NCBI GenBank assembly: GCA_021234155.1
Contig: JAJEKV010000032.1
Location: 9,676,099 to 9,740,098, forward strand
Direction of reading: 5' to 3'
DNA length: 64,000 nucleotides
From: Isoetes taiwanensis
Taxonomy: Eukaryota; Streptophyta; Lycopodiopsida; Isoetales; Isoetaceae
The notes beneath the pieces are model-generated. The model saw nothing but the letters and a program-made list of their open reading frames with translations. It made no database searches and was not told the origin of the DNA. Positions 53,662 to 64,000 of the stretch are shown here, piece after piece; within the stretch, counting starts at the first letter, position 1, and each line of letters begins with the position of its first letter. Both the position numbers and the translations under genes were made by a program.

Positions 53662-55566
53662 GGAGCCATCAATTCCTCTTGTCATTAGCTAGCACACATG
53701 CAGATTCGGGCAATTGTTGACGGAAACTAGCTGATGTAGTTAATCCTCCAAAAGAAAACAAATTGCTGCCATACGATCCATCCATCGGGCGACGGGAAGC
53801 ATGCGCAGATATATCATTAAAAAGCCACAGATTTAAGCAAGAGGGAACAACGTGAATAAGTGATACCGGCATTGCAATACAATATAGTCTGCAAGGCAGA
53901 CCAAATGGTGCCATATCTGATCAAGCAAGCTAATGGTCGCGGTCAGCAGATGGCATAACATGACTGGAGAGAGGAACATCAAGGCAAGATGAGGTGCAAT
54001 ATGGAGTGCCACGATTTCCTGCAATCTGTTAAAAGGAAGATATACAGAAAGAAGGGTAAGGCTGCATTGGGAACCTATTGTATAGAGCTCTACCTGCACA
54101 TTATCAAGGGATCCTATTGCTTAAGTAACAGGAATCCCCTAATAATGTTTCAGGGCAATTTAGAGCTGAACTGTTATCATTGAAAACTGTCACAGCGAGA
54201 CAGGTGGTGAAGATAGCGAGAACACATGGTGAAGATGGTGGGTTTACTATATGCAAGTACTACTTCACCCTATATTTCTTGGATGAAATATAGGGTGAAG
54301 TAGTACTTGCATATAGTAAAGACTTGTTTGCTGCAGCAGCCATGGCAATGAAGAGAAATAATTGGCTCTTAAAAAGGAAACTTAATTCTAAAAAAGCTGT
54401 GCATTACATATCTCTAGGCGATATTTGATGCTTCTAGTACTTTAAAATTCTGGCAGTTTTTTTTCCACCCATAATTGTCAAGTTCTGAATATTTTTCCCG
54501 ACTTTCCGGCAGCACACATCATGGATAACATAAAAGAAAAAGCCAGCAGCTTGCCATTCGCACAGCTGTAACATCTTCCATTAATGTCTTCCGAGGCAGC
54601 TTCTGGTTTTTGGATCTGAAACTTTTTGCAGTTTTTGGGAAACGTATGTCAAAAAGATCGTATTTTTACCACCTTAGGTCCTGATGCAAGGGAAGTGCGA
54701 ATGCATGCATTATGGTTTAATCTTGCCTTGCAGATTTCAGACGAGGCCAGCTTTGAATTCTCAGCCCAAATGAATAAGTCTAATTCACAACCAACCATCA
54801 AAATCAATGTTTAATGGGCACGTCCAAACTGGCACGTAGCCTACGTTGTGATATTTCTTGTTAAGTAGTTTCTCTAGTTTCTTGCATCTGGTTCTTGGTT
54901 CTGATCGCATCTCTGCCAAGCTTAAACAGTTATTATAGACATTAGGTTCAATAAAAGCTTGAAAAGCTCAGGAGATCAATTTTTTTCCTTAAAGCTTGAA
55001 AAGCTTTGCATATTGTGTAACGACTTCCCATTAAGAATAAACAATTGCATTCGCTTGGGTCAACAACATATTATACATGAAAGGCACGGTACAATGAATG
55101 AAACATGCAATTAAGTGGAACATTAGAATCACCATTTCGGATGTTGGAAAGTGGCTTTGATGTCACTGTCCGTTAACATGAGATCAAAAGTAAAAAAAAC
55201 GAGTTAGAAACAAGTTATATTAGTCAAGTGGGTTGAATGTGTAACCTTTTTATGTTTTGTCTCTTTGCTGTGATACCTTGTCCTGCTGGCTGCGGGGCAT
55301 TTCATTGCATCCCATTGTATTTTTAGCCCTTAAACAAAGGCAGAGTGCTTTGCCTAAAATTCTTATTTTCTGCCTTTATTTCTGCATATAGAGACCAACT
55401 ATAACATCATAAAGGAGCCCTGTCATACTGCCATTAATTCTACTTATAATTTATAGCCATGCCTTATGCCTTTTTCCTGGCAAGTAGACAAACACACATT
55501 TCTAGCCATACTACATCAACAGGATGTTCCTCACCTTCCTTGTTGCTACACTTTGTCTCCAAAGTT
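53662..55566. other. Intergenic region between convergent PPR genes
   Basis: No gene is supported. It contains a perfect 78-bp palindrome at 54243-54320 and otherwise unique AT-rich sequence, including the two 3' UTRs. Confidence 0.6.
54243..54320. repeat. Perfect palindrome, 36-bp arms and 6-base loop
   Basis: The left arm 54243-54278 (starting TTTACTATATGC) and right arm 54285-54320 are exact reverse complements around TTGGAT. The transcript would form a near-uninterrupted 36-bp hairpin. The flanking bases do not pair. Confidence 0.97.
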
Positions 55567-57498
55567 TTATCCGCCTTTTACAGAAAATGCTGACATGGAC
55601 AGAAGAATTTGTTCAATAATGTAATTTGATAGGTGCACATTACAATATAATCTGCAATTGCCAAGAAGAGATGTCCATAAAATAGGAGTTGTTTCGATTG
55701 TCATACTACTCATCATATCCATTGCCTCGTCTAGAAAGCCTCTACGACCAAGAAGATCAATCAGGCAAGCATAATGATCTACTGATAATGAAAAGCCACT
55801 ATAAGTAAAATAGTGAATTCCTTCATCTACAAGACAAGCATGACCACATGCAGTCATGATAGATATGAATGTTATCTCATTTGGCTTCAAACTTTCTTGC
55901 TGCATTATCTTAAAGAGCTTGATGGCTTCTATGCCGTTCCCATGCTGGGCACATGCAGATATTAGCCCATTCCAAGAGACCACATTTCTTATCAGCATTC
56001 TGTCAAAAATTTGATGGACAATGCAAATGCTTCCACACTTGGCATACATATCAGCAAGCGCATTGGTGACAAATGTATCATCTGCACAATCACCCCTCAT
56101 GGTTTGAGCATGGATCCACTTACCAGCTTCTAGTGCTGCTGAATCTGCACATGCACCCAGAATGCTCACAAATGTAATGGCATTTGGTTTGGCTCCATTG
56201 TCCTGCATTTGTGAGAAGACCTTAAGTGCATGTTTGAAATATGCATATTGAGCATACCCACAAATCATTGTTGTCCATGAAAACACATTATTATTACTTA
56301 TCCTATTAAACAAATGGCAAGCATCTTCGATGCCTCCACATTTAAGATACATGTCAACAAGACTACCACAAATAACAAAGTCCAACTTGCATGTGATTAC
56401 TAGGGCAATGGCATGAACTAGCTTCCCTTGGATTAACGTCATATTACCAGCACATGCAGCAAGGACAGTGCTCAATGTTACATTATCTGCCTTTAAGCCT
56501 TCACAACGCATTAAATGAAACATGTTGAGAGCTTCTTTGCAATGACCATCTTGAACAAGGCAAGAAAGTATTGTACTCCATGAAACAACATCAAGTGTAG
56601 GTAATTTTCTGGAAAATTTCCATGCATCATTCTTGCTGTCACAATTAGCATACATATCAAATAAATTGGTACCAACAAACACATCTGCCTCACACCCAGA
56701 ACTTACCACAACAGCATGAATGTATTTGCCCTGCGATAAAGCTCCTATAATAGAACAGGCATGTAAAACAGTGGCAAATGTAACATTGTTTGGCTGAAAA
56801 TAATCCTGATCTATTTGTTGAAACAGTTCTAGGGTTCTTTCATAGAGCCCATTATGCACATATCCTGCAAGCATAACATTCCAAGATACATTATCTTGCA
56901 AAGGCAGCCTCTCAAACTCTTCCCAAGCATTCTTAATGTTTCCACATTTAGCATACATGTCAATCAAAGTATTACAAACAGAAATGACTGATTGACATCT
57001 AGCTTTCAGGACAATAGCGTGTATTTGTTTTCCATAAGCAAGGGTTCCAATCATGGCACATGCATTAAGAACACCAAGGAAGGTTACTTTATCTGGCTTC
57101 AAGCGCTTTTGCTGCATTTCTTTAAACAGAGATAAAGCTTTCATGCTATGCCCCTGATGGACATATCCCGAGATCATAATAGTCCAAGAGAAGATGTTTG
57201 GTTCGATCATTTGCTCAAATATTTTGTCAGCTAGTTCTATCTTTCCACACTTAATGTACATATTCATGATGGTATTGTTTATAAAAGTTCTATTTTCCAA
57301 GTGGAGGTTCTTGATGACGAGTTCATGAATTTGCCTTCCTTCTTCCAAAGATCTCATTTTTGTGCAACTCTGCAATAGGCATACACATGCTTCCTGATAT
57401 GCCTCAATATCTTGTACATTCATGGACTTTAAAATTTGCAAGCCCCCCTTCAAATTGCCCTTATCACACAAGGATCTTATCTTTGGGTCTATGGACAC
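55567..57498 (-). CDS. PLS-class pentatricopeptide repeat protein
   Basis: The open frame spans 643 codons, but the first in-frame ATG is at 57423 (MNVQDIEAYQEAC), giving 618 residues. The frame is open upstream to a TAA near 57575, and an acceptor-like AAATATGCAG lies just inside it, so an upstream exon is possible. About 15 PPR motifs are visible (NTLIDMYAKCGN, DNVSWNVMLAGYV, MQDNGAKPNAITF, EAGKWIHAQT). The end is E1-like (DHYACLIDLLGRRGFLDEA, ILWTSLLGNCRLYCNVHLS) and stops at SVKGG without E2 or DYW. It faces the PPR gene at 51463-53661 tail to tail and has the same truncated C-terminal design. A role in chloroplast or mitochondrial RNA processing is inferred from the family. Confidence 0.88.
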   Translation of the reverse strand: MSIDPKIRSLCDKGNLKGGLQILKSMNVQDIEAYQEACVCLLQSCTKMRSLEEGRQIHELVIKNLHLENRTFINNTIMNMYIKCGKIELADKIFEQMIEPNIFSWTIMISGYVHQGHSMKALSLFKEMQQKRLKPDKVTFLGVLNACAMIGTLAYGKQIHAIVLKARCQSVISVCNTLIDMYAKCGNIKNAWEEFERLPLQDNVSWNVMLAGYVHNGLYERTLELFQQIDQDYFQPNNVTFATVLHACSIIGALSQGKYIHAVVVSSGCEADVFVGTNLFDMYANCDSKNDAWKFSRKLPTLDVVSWSTILSCLVQDGHCKEALNMFHLMRCEGLKADNVTLSTVLAACAGNMTLIQGKLVHAIALVITCKLDFVICGSLVDMYLKCGGIEDACHLFNRISNNNVFSWTTMICGYAQYAYFKHALKVFSQMQDNGAKPNAITFVSILGACADSAALEAGKWIHAQTMRGDCADDTFVTNALADMYAKCGSICIVHQIFDRMLIRNVVSWNGLISACAQHGNGIEAIKLFKIMQQESLKPNEITFISIMTACGHACLVDEGIHYFTYSGFSLSVDHYACLIDLLGRRGFLDEAMDMMSSMTIETTPILWTSLLGNCRLYCNVHLSNYIIEQILLSMSAFSVKGG

Positions 57499-58664
57499 TG
57501 CCCAAGACGATCTTTCGAAGCTTTTGCTAAAAGGGGGATATGATTGTATACCTTTAGCCAGACTGCATATTTAATTTAAAGCACTGGTCAAAGATTAAAA
57601 TTTATTGCGGGAAAACAAAATGCAAGTGAAGATAGTACCAGGCAGCTGATAATTCAACACCGTGTACTTTCTCCCGGAAACAGTTGCAGCGATTCGCAAC
57701 ATTGCTGCTGATTATAAGGTAGGATATCACCTGAAGGAGATACAAGATCAGAGCTTCTGGCAACAATATTGCTCTTTTAACAAGATCTTACCAATTTCCT
57801 GCCATACCAAAAGTGTGAAGAAAATTTCGAGCCCGCCCAACTCTTCCTAAAGGAAGTCAGGAACATCTGAAACAGAAGACTGTCATGCAAAGCTTGCCTC
57901 AATGACTTTGCCAATGGTTGGAAGGTGGCATCCTTTTGGAAAATTAGGTTATTTCTACTAATATAGGTGTGTTATCCCCCTGGATAGATCCTCAATGCCC
58001 ATTGTCTAATCACACTTCAAAATACGAACTACTCACCACCAGCACCATATTGGTTGAACCAAAACAAAATAAGGAAAAACTACAAAATACCATTATGTTT
58101 TGAGGAGTTTCACCAATAAGATACCGTTTATTTGATTGGGCTCCATAGGCATATTGGTCTCAATAGATGATAAAAGACTATTCAATTCAATTCAATTCAA
58201 TCCAATCCAATTTTCTATTCGATTCTGTGACCCAATCAAAATAGTTAAAATATAAGACATTGCTGTAATGAAAAGTCACCTTTAAAAATATCCATATGGT
58301 CTGATATTGCAATTTGGAACCAATATGTTTCAAATTTAATTGAAAGTTACATAACAATTGCTACTTATCTACCCACATACCTACCTACCTATCTATCTAG
58401 TAATCGGCCTAAGTGAGCATTCTCAGCATTTAAGGAGTCCGCAGGACTTAGTAAGCAACTGCATGCTATGGTTTAAATTTGGAGAGGATTTCTTGTATTT
58501 GATAACACAAAACAAGGTGCCAAGGCACTATAAACTGGCATTGCAGACAATGACGGTGACAGTTTGACCCTAGAAATAAATATATTTTATTCAATAATGT
58601 TTGCAATGTTGTGTCTTTAGCAGGCTTGTCTAAACCGAGTACTGGATCTTAATTCTAGCATATC

Positions 58665-58729
58665 CACGTGCCTGACACGTGAGCTAGATTTAATCTTAAA
58701 CATTAGGTTTTCAACTTGAAGATCACGTG
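58665..58729 (+). promoter_or_regulatory. Cluster of three G-box / ABRE-core motifs
   Basis: CACGTG occurs at 58665-58670, 58676-58681 and 58724-58729, about 360-430 bases before the protease start. The first two are five bases apart. Paired ACGTG cores are typical of abscisic-acid or stress-responsive plant promoters; regulation of this gene is inferred. Confidence 0.45.
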
Positions 58730-59048
58730 GCTAAGAAAATTAGAAAGTATCTCCAAAATTACATCTAGGTTTCTTTCTTTCCACGCCTTCTTCTTTCCAT
58801 GCATGATCCATCTCCAACTCTAGCAGAACGGTCCAACACACAAATGTGAAGTTCAAATTTATATATTCTTTTAATTATCATAGAAAATATGTATTGTTTT
58901 GAGTTTGAGACGCTGATGGGTTCAATTCTAACTAATATGAGAGAGTAATTTGTTTTGTCAAATTGGATTTTCTTGAGGTCAACCATTACAAGACTTGTGA
59001 TGTTGTCAGTTTTAACTAAAATTCATTCCAAGCTTCCCCCCACATATT

Positions 59049-59054
59049 TATAAA
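59049..59054 (+). promoter_or_regulatory. TATA box of the aspartic protease gene
   Basis: TATAAA lies 38 bases before the ATG at 59092, which would leave a very short 5' leader. The position is compatible with a TATA-driven promoter. Confidence 0.5.
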
Positions 59055-59091
59055 GCTAAGCTCTTTTTGCTCATGATGCACTTACATAGCA

Positions 59092-60444
59092 ATGCCTTCA
59101 CTTTTTCTAATGGCTTCCATTTTGATATTCATTTGTCAAAGCATTCTAACTGCAATGTCTTCTAGCCAAATTTCCCATCTACTATCAAGTGGATTCAGAA
59201 TAGATTTAAAGCATGTTGATTTTATGCATTCTGAAAATAAAATGAGTAGGATTCAAAGGCTTCATGAAGCTATAACACGAAGCAATCTAAGATATGTTAG
59301 ATTGTTCTCTAGCAATTCATCTGTGATGTCAAAACGCGGTACATATTACAACCTTGCAACCTCGCAGGATGGATCTTACGTCATGGAACTGCATATTGGC
59401 ACGCCTCCACAAAAGTTTCAAGCTATCATGGACACGGGAAGTGATCTAGTGTGGGTGAAATGTAAGCCATGCATGACATGTGATGATGACAAAAGGAGTT
59501 CGGTATTTGCTCCAAATAATTCTTCCTCATTCAAAATTGTCGATTGCAATGATGTCTTATGCATGAGCCTACCTATTAGACAATGCTATTCAAGGCATTG
59601 CAATTACATATATCAATATGGAGATGGATCAAGCACAATAGGCAACCTATTGGTAGATATTGTCACCCTTCCCAAAACTCATCATGGCTTGAACCCAAAA
59701 CTTACATTCGGTTGTGGGCATGAAAATGTAGGTCTTTGGGGTCAGGCGATGGGAGTTGTAGGGTTAGGACAAGGGCCGTTATCTTTCATATCACAGCTCA
59801 AAGCTCTCATTGGTAATAAGTTCTCATATTGTATTGTGAATTTTGATGATGCCCCATATACATCAAGTCCAATGTTTTTTGGAGAAGTAGTGCCTACAAT
59901 GTTTAACACTTCAACTACAAAATCTACTTCCATTTTGCATGAACTTGGGCAACCTTCTACCTACTACTACATTGGACTTGAGGGAATTATAATCAATGGA
60001 AATACTGTGATAAAATCTAAGAGCTCCTTTTCATCCATTGTCAACGGTGGCATCATTCTCGATTCTGGTACCACAATGAGCTTGCTTACACCTGCCTTGT
60101 ATAAGGTTGTTCGAAGCACTTTTCTAAGTGCAATCAAACTACCCCTGATCAATGAAATGCCGATGGGCTTGGACCTTTGTTATGATAGATCTGGTGCATT
60201 GAATTACACGTTTCCTTCTTTGGCATTACAATTTCCAAACGATATTGAGATGCTACTACCTTTTGAGAATTATTTTCTAAAAGTAGATGACAGAGGATAT
60301 AATGTGTGTCTAGCAATAGCTTCTTCAGGTGACAAGATCTCAGTGATTGGAAATATCATGCAACAAAATTTTAGAGTATTATATGATAGAGATATGTCGG
60401 TGGTGTCTTTCACTCCTACTCAATGTGATAAATTGAACTCTTAA
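59092..60444 (+). CDS. Secreted pepsin-like aspartic protease (nepenthesin/CDR1 type, family A1)
   Basis: A single-exon 450-residue protein with an N-terminal hydrophobic signal (SLFLMASILIFICQSIL). A propeptide of about 70 residues includes IDLKHVDFMHSENKMSRIQR, as in CDR1-like proteases. The mature part begins near SYVMELHIGTPP. Catalytic aspartates are Asp114 (MDTGSD) and Asp324 (LDSGTT), and the flap tyrosine lies in YQYGDGSS. The Cys-rich insert after the first motif (CKPCMTCDDD, DCNDVLC, QCYSRHC) is the nepenthesin-type insert. FGCGHENVGLWGQAMGVVGLG and the C-terminal VIGNIMQQNFRVLYD blocks are conserved. Such proteases are secreted to the apoplast or vacuole and act in defence or protein turnover; the substrate is unknown. 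The length is normal and all key residues are present. Confidence 0.93.
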   Translation: MPSLFLMASILIFICQSILTAMSSSQISHLLSSGFRIDLKHVDFMHSENKMSRIQRLHEAITRSNLRYVRLFSSNSSVMSKRGTYYNLATSQDGSYVMELHIGTPPQKFQAIMDTGSDLVWVKCKPCMTCDDDKRSSVFAPNNSSSFKIVDCNDVLCMSLPIRQCYSRHCNYIYQYGDGSSTIGNLLVDIVTLPKTHHGLNPKLTFGCGHENVGLWGQAMGVVGLGQGPLSFISQLKALIGNKFSYCIVNFDDAPYTSSPMFFGEVVPTMFNTSTTKSTSILHELGQPSTYYYIGLEGIIINGNTVIKSKSSFSSIVNGGIILDSGTTMSLLTPALYKVVRSTFLSAIKLPLINEMPMGLDLCYDRSGALNYTFPSLALQFPNDIEMLLPFENYFLKVDDRGYNVCLAIASSGDKISVIGNIMQQNFRVLYDRDMSVVSFTPTQCDKLNS

Positions 60445-60654
60445 AAGCTTGCAAGTTTGCTTTTTGTATCTTAAAACGGTTCTAAATGAGAAGTATCTTT
60501 ATAATATATTGATAATATGGGTGAATCGTAATATATTGATAAAATAAGTGCTTAATCAACCATATTATGTGTTTGCAGATAAATTATCAAATTCTTACAA
60601 AATTCTTCTACTCTTCAAGAACACTCTAGTTTGAAAAATTCTTCGGAATGCCCT

Positions 60655-60790
60655 TTTTCTTTTTGAAAGGACGAAAGCAAGAAATTTTATTAATCAGATA
60701 CAAAAAGTACAGGATTTACATGTCTCATTTAACTGTGTAAGCACAAGAAGATGCCATAGGAACACGAGCCTAAAGCACAATGTACTTACT
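60655..60790 (-). mobile_element. Possible L1 3' end
   Basis: On the minus strand the sequence reads GTATCTGATTAATAAAATTT, then CTTGCTTTCGTCC and an A-rich CAAAAAGAAAAAG tail. This resembles the 3' UTR end of the L1 at 33046 (GATCAATAGAAATCTTCC then poly(A)). No coding part is attached. Confidence 0.3.
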
Positions 60791-63039
60791 CTAGAATAGA
60801 AGACTGACGATAAGAATGAATTTGATGTTGAAGAATTTGAATAATTCTTCGGGATGCTTGCCCTCTCCCCATAACTCATCTTTAGCCACCCCTAGGTATC
60901 AAACCATAGGCTCTAATTTCAAATGTTATATTACTAAACCTGCAGGGCTAACACACGAGCTAAAGGATGAATTGAACCTTTCTTTTTCTTTTTTTCTTTT
61001 TTTTTGGCGCGGCGAGGGGAGGGGTTGCAACAGTTGTATTAGATCACATGCAAAACATTACCTGATATATAAAACTTGGAGATATGAGAATCTCTCGCAA
61101 AAATAGTAGTGGGCCAAGCAAGCTAGAAACCTCCTTCAAAGGAAGGCATATACTATAGTAAAACCAAAATATAAGTAGTGTTTTACCTTCAAACGGAAAT
61201 CACAGAAGTTTTGAACTTTAAAGCACATAAAAATTCAGAGGTTTGCTCCACCCAGTTTAATCCACAACTCCATCAAGGATGATGATGAAGAAGGCATCTT
61301 TAATTTGGTCGAACATGAGTCGATCAAACTCAACCAGACCATAGGGAGTAGATTCAACTGTGCAGAATCTAGGAGTCTCTAGCAACTTCCAATATATGTC
61401 TCCTCGGAATACTTCTTGATCTCTAGATTAAATGTCCAAATACCTTTGCCGCGCATTCAGGTGTTTTATAGCAAATAACTACGACTTGACCCAATGAAGG
61501 CATTCAATAACCTATTGTTGTGTTAATGTAGCTATAGAAGAGGAGACCTCATGCGTATGCCTGTTGTAGCTGTAGAAGAGGAGTATGCATGCCTGCCATG
61601 TGCTCCTTCACCACATAATCTGTCCAAAATTGATATCCAAATTGTCAAAATGAAAAGTAAAGAACTGGAAAAGACCTGAATTTGACAAAAAAATACATTA
61701 ATTTATTAACATTTTTTTATTTGTTGTTTACTAGTAAAAACAACATGGACGAACGTCAGATGGAATATGAACGTAAACTGAAACGGAAAGCCTTGAGAAT
61801 GTTATATGGCGACTTGCTCAAAGATGTTACCCCAATAATTGCCACAAATAGCCCAATTAGACCCAGTTGACTGAGTCTTCCCCGAGGCTTTAGTGGTGTG
61901 CACGAAATGAATGCTGCCAATGTATGTACCATAAACATGTTTCTCCGCCGCTCATGTGCATACTTTGCAGATGGGCTAGATCAGGCTCTGGCGTGACTAT
62001 AGCCTGCCAGAGACGCAATCTTGTGGAGTCACCCATTGAGACTACTGCGGGTTGCATTTCCCCGGTCCGATGAGGCAGGAAGGGTCGCATCTCCTCTTCC
62101 CGGGGTCTATAGGTTCCATGGGCGCTTAGAGAATCGTGGCGACACACAATTCTTACCCGACTGAACCCCCCAAAACAAGATCCAGGCCGACACCTGCAAC
62201 TCTTGAGAGGCATGGCGACACCATTCCCCCTGGAGGTGTCGGACCCATACCCGGCCCACTCGAAGTGACCGGCTATAGGCCTAGCCTGCTATGGGTCCCC
62301 AGTAGCCGCGCTCAGCAGGGACCTCCCTCCACTTTGCCTCTAGCCCCGTTATCTGGTGCTAAGTCACATCATAGCCCCCGTAAGCCCGGTGAGTTCCTAT
62401 GCACAGGCCGCATATAATAGGAACTAATGGGTCTAAACTAAGAGTATCATCTAAGTAATGGCTACTAGGTCTCTACCCCCTTTCCTAATACAAGAGGCGC
62501 AAACATGATCAAACAACATCACATATCCATATAACATGATAAATAATGAGAATAACATCTAACCTAATCACATGCATCTAAGTTACAGTTAGGATTCATT
62601 GATTAGGGTTCAAGATCTAGACTGAGGGTTCTAGGATGGCTCTACTAGAGATATGAAATGCTAACTCATCTGGAATCCTAACTTCTAGATGATTTACAAA
62701 GGGCTCTAACCGAAATACCTACCCCTGAGAAACTCCCTTCTGCTCCCGGCATCTCCACGGCCTTCAAGGGGTTCGAAGTAGCTCCCACTCCTACTGATGC
62801 GCGCACGCTCTGGGGGCTGTTGTGCTATGTTGTGCCACAGCAGACGGTTCTCAAAACGGAGTTTCGAGCGCGAACAAGGTTCCAAGATTGTTGGAGCCAG
62901 AAAAATGTCCTAGGGTTAGGATTTGGCCATTTATAGGTGAGGGTTCCATGTCACTGCCACATGGCTTCAATGGGGTGCTTCCATGTGACGGGTGCCCAAT
63001 AGGGTGAGGCCATGTGGAAATGACCCTATGCCTAAGGTT

Positions 63040-63065
63040 GGCTAAGTTATATGAATAACTTAGCC
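63040..63065. repeat. Perfect hairpin, 11-bp stem
   Basis: GGCTAAGTTAT pairs with ATAACTTAGCC across a four-base ATGA loop. It lies just inside the LTR block related to that at 4267-4356. Confidence 0.85.
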
Positions 63066-63085
63066 ATGCTCCCTTTTCCACATAT

Positions 63086-63176
63086 TATGGTGTACAAGGC
63101 TACTAAAGTAGACTTGTACAGTGACGTGGCCCAGAAATATACGTATTTATAGAATATATTTCAGGGGAACGTAACA
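63086..63176 (-). repeat. Ty3/gypsy LTR edge, second copy
   Basis: This 91-bp block matches 4267-4356, sharing GGTGTACAAGGCTACTAAAG and TTCAGGGGAACGT. The minus strand starts TGTTACGTTCCCC. The adjoining sequence at 63177 is not a polypurine tract, so this is a solo LTR or the outer edge of a 5' LTR rather than a 3' LTR. Confidence 0.65.
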
Positions 63177-64000
63177 GTGATCACCCTCATGCGTAGCCTG
63201 CTCATCTTTCTAAAATTACCTAGGCCAGTTTCTTTTCTTATACCATAACAATAAAATAAACCATCCACAACCGTCTAAAATAGAAACAAAACCTCCAAAA
63301 CAAGCAAGCTACTCAAATTGCCTTAGATATACAGTTTTGAATACAATACCATACAAGAATCATAGTCCCAACCATTGCGAATACCCTCCCGCAATACGAA
63401 ACAAATTGTGCAAACTTAATGAAGTGCGATGGACTAGTAATAGGGATGGTGTTTACCATAACTTATCGTAGTAAGTATTCAAAGCTCATCTACAATTGAT
63501 TGCTTACTTATTTTTTTTGATGTCATTGCATTTCTAGAGGGGTCTTTTTTTTTATAAATCTTTACCTTTTTGTTCATGCTTTATTTAATAGTTTTATTCT
63601 TTGTATTTTTTGAGGCCCTTTTTTGGGTTGCCCCTAAGGGGGCAAACCCTTGTTTATGTGGGTTTATGGCATATCCAAGTATATGCTGGCATATGCTTAG
63701 GATATGCCGGTGACTGCTCCAAACTAGCCGTTGCCAGTAAACTGTCGGTCCGAACCCCCTTCAGGACTCCGGCTTTTTCAATTGAAGCTTTGCCATTTCT
63801 TGGAGCTAGAAGCATCTCTGGTCCCCAGCCATAGCCATAGGCATCGCTTCAAGGGCCGCCATAGCTAAAGCTGTCCGGCTTGGGATGTCCAGTTGTTTGC
63901 CATGAATCTGGTTGCATACCATGAATCCGGCTATGGGGAGCAGAGAACTCTATTTTCATAGCTTATATCTATCATAAAAACTAAATATTGGAGCTTGACG
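63177..64000. other. Gene-free right end of the window
   Basis: No gene is supported. A nested imperfect hairpin lies at 63668-63708 and a GGGTTGCCCC/GGGGGCAAACCC hairpin just before it, near 63627-63652. Confidence 0.5.

Larger units (their letters stand above)
57499..59091. other. Intergenic region between PPR and aspartic protease genes
   Basis: No gene is supported. It contains a (TTCAA)n run at 58181-58210, three CACGTG boxes at 58665-58729 and a TATA box at 59049-59054. The left part should hold the promoter, and possibly a first exon, of the minus-strand PPR gene. Confidence 0.6.
60445..63085. other. Gene-free region, partly LTR-like
   Basis: No gene is supported. An L1-like 3' end may lie at 60655-60790 on the minus strand. 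From about 61900 to 63085 base composition is more GC-rich and the sequence may be the body of the LTR whose edge is at 63176; a hairpin lies at 63040-63065. Confidence 0.45.

Noticed and set aside
1-64000. CRISPR arrays, rRNA, tRNA genes, bacterial-type operons
   Set aside because: No regularly spaced repeats, no rRNA-like sequence and no convincing tRNA cloverleaf; the content is eukaryotic.

Overview
The window looks like nuclear DNA of a fern or another seed-free vascular plant. The evidence is two long PLS-type pentatricopeptide repeat (PPR) proteins with fern-like wording, a plant nepenthesin/CDR1-type aspartic protease, plant L1 retrotransposons with a DUF4283-like ORF1, Ty3/gypsy remnants primed by initiator Met-tRNA, and large AT-rich stretches without genes. 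No prokaryotic or organellar gene order, rRNA or tRNA was seen. The species cannot be named from the sequence alone.

Layout. 1-2283: gene-free, with a tandem duplication and a Helitron-like 3' end. 2284-2866: 5'-truncated ORF1-only LINE derivative (element A). 3220-8895: tandem repeats and a decayed Ty3/gypsy element on the minus strand. 9104-11573: an unrecognised segment with a purine-rich tract and hairpins, possibly a short-TIR insertion. 12613-13569: a 5'-truncated LINE tail and another small insertion, both with flanking duplications. 13576-14251 (minus): a histone H3-fold pseudogene with a long N-terminal extension. 15045-19060: a nearly full-length LINE. 19398-20077: a gypsy primer-binding site and an L1 fragment. 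20118-33049: a large insertion holding an intron-bearing reverse transcriptase (RT) gene flanked by 2.1-kb direct repeats, itself hit by an intact ORF1-only element (element B). 33046-38935 (minus): an almost complete L1. 38935-41557: the 3' half of another plus-strand L1. 46700-48315: ORF1-only element C. 51463-53661 (plus) and 55567-57498 (minus): two convergent PPR genes. 59092-60444: an intact aspartic protease. 63086-63176: a gypsy LTR edge related to the one at 4267-4356.

The plausible living host genes are the two PPR genes (probably organellar RNA-binding proteins) and the secreted aspartic protease. The rest is a nested record of retroelements. Three loci deserve most attention. The first is an RT gene of an atypical, Penelope-like class, with introns and direct terminal repeats that carry its first exon. 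The second is a family of RT-less elements that encode only an L1-type ORF1 protein and share a covarying 3'-terminal hairpin with the autonomous LINE in the same window. The third is the extended histone H3-like pseudogene.
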